Below are positions 5,468 to 5,514 of a DNA stretch of 5,514 bases, in pieces; the stretch's first letter is position 1; every line of letters begins with the position of its first letter. Both the position numbers and the translations under genes were made by a program. The notes under the pieces are model-generated. The model was given only the letters and a program-made list of their open reading frames with translations, did no database searches and was not told the origin of the DNA. Source of the DNA: Pseudomonadota bacterium (lineage in GTDB: Bacteria; BMS3Abin14); the NCBI GenBank assembly GCA_003229755.1, contig QIFJ01000292.1, positions 1-5,514 of the forward strand, given 5' to 3'.

Positions 5468-5514
5468 ATGAAAAAAATATCAATTATCTTGATAGCTTTG
5501 TTCCTGGTTCTTGT
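5468..5514 (+). CDS. Start of another exported protein (3' end outside window)
   Basis: Fifteen complete codons read M-K-K-I-S-I-I-L-I-A-L-F-L-V-L. This is the basic start and hydrophobic core of a signal peptide or N-terminal membrane segment. A near-ideal ribosome binding site precedes it, and it continues the same-strand series of secreted products. The cleavage site and mature protein lie outside the window, so no function can be given. Confidence 0.75.
   Translation, partial: MKKISIILIALFLVL

Noticed and set aside
4914..5477. Seven-A runs just after the start codons at 4911 and 5468 as phase-variation switches
   Set aside because: Such runs are normal for Met-Lys-Lys signal peptide starts and are too short to argue for switching.

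Overview
The window is a same-strand (+) run of seven genes or gene parts, tightly packed with no gap over about 80 bases. Most carry strong AGGAGG-type ribosome binding sites. Five consecutive products (from base 1648 to the window end) begin with Sec-type signal peptides that lack an obvious lipobox. This points to a Gram-negative-like bacterium of moderate to fairly high GC, with a block of genes for periplasmic or secreted proteins. A deltaproteobacterial (Desulfobacterota-like) origin is only a guess. No tRNA, rRNA, CRISPR array, insertion sequence or integrase was seen.

Left part (1-1566): the 3' end of a gene whose product ends in what looks like the last half of a PASTA domain. This is followed by a long Pro/Thr/Gln/Gly-rich linker with degenerate 22-26-residue repeats. 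Its stop overlaps the start of the next gene in an ATGA arrangement. Just before the overlap, in the right register, lies G_GGA_AAA, a canonical -1 slippery heptamer. A -1 shift there joins the two frames into one protein, and the junction reads like a continuous beta-hairpin. The second gene alone has no signal peptide in an otherwise secreted set, which fits it being the C-terminal half of an exported protein. Translational reinitiation, or a fixed or artefactual frameshift, remain alternatives.

Middle (1648-3132): a 494-residue secreted protein with an N-terminal double WS repeat, a small two-cysteine domain and a Ser/Gly/Thr linker. Its C-terminal domain has the layout of the caspase-like (clan CD) cysteine peptidase fold, with His299-Gly and Cys352 as the likely catalytic dyad.

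Right part (3171-5514): three complete small secreted proteins of unknown function and the first 15 codons of a fourth. The 254- and 159-residue proteins share a YPG...V-x-A-W-Y...K-M module. The 285- and 254-residue proteins share a Gln/Met-rich helical-hairpin segment. These shared pieces, the spacing and the common direction suggest one functional unit, possibly an envelope or extracellular assembly that includes a caspase-like protease. Its function cannot be read from the sequence, and I do not recognise the cluster as a described system.
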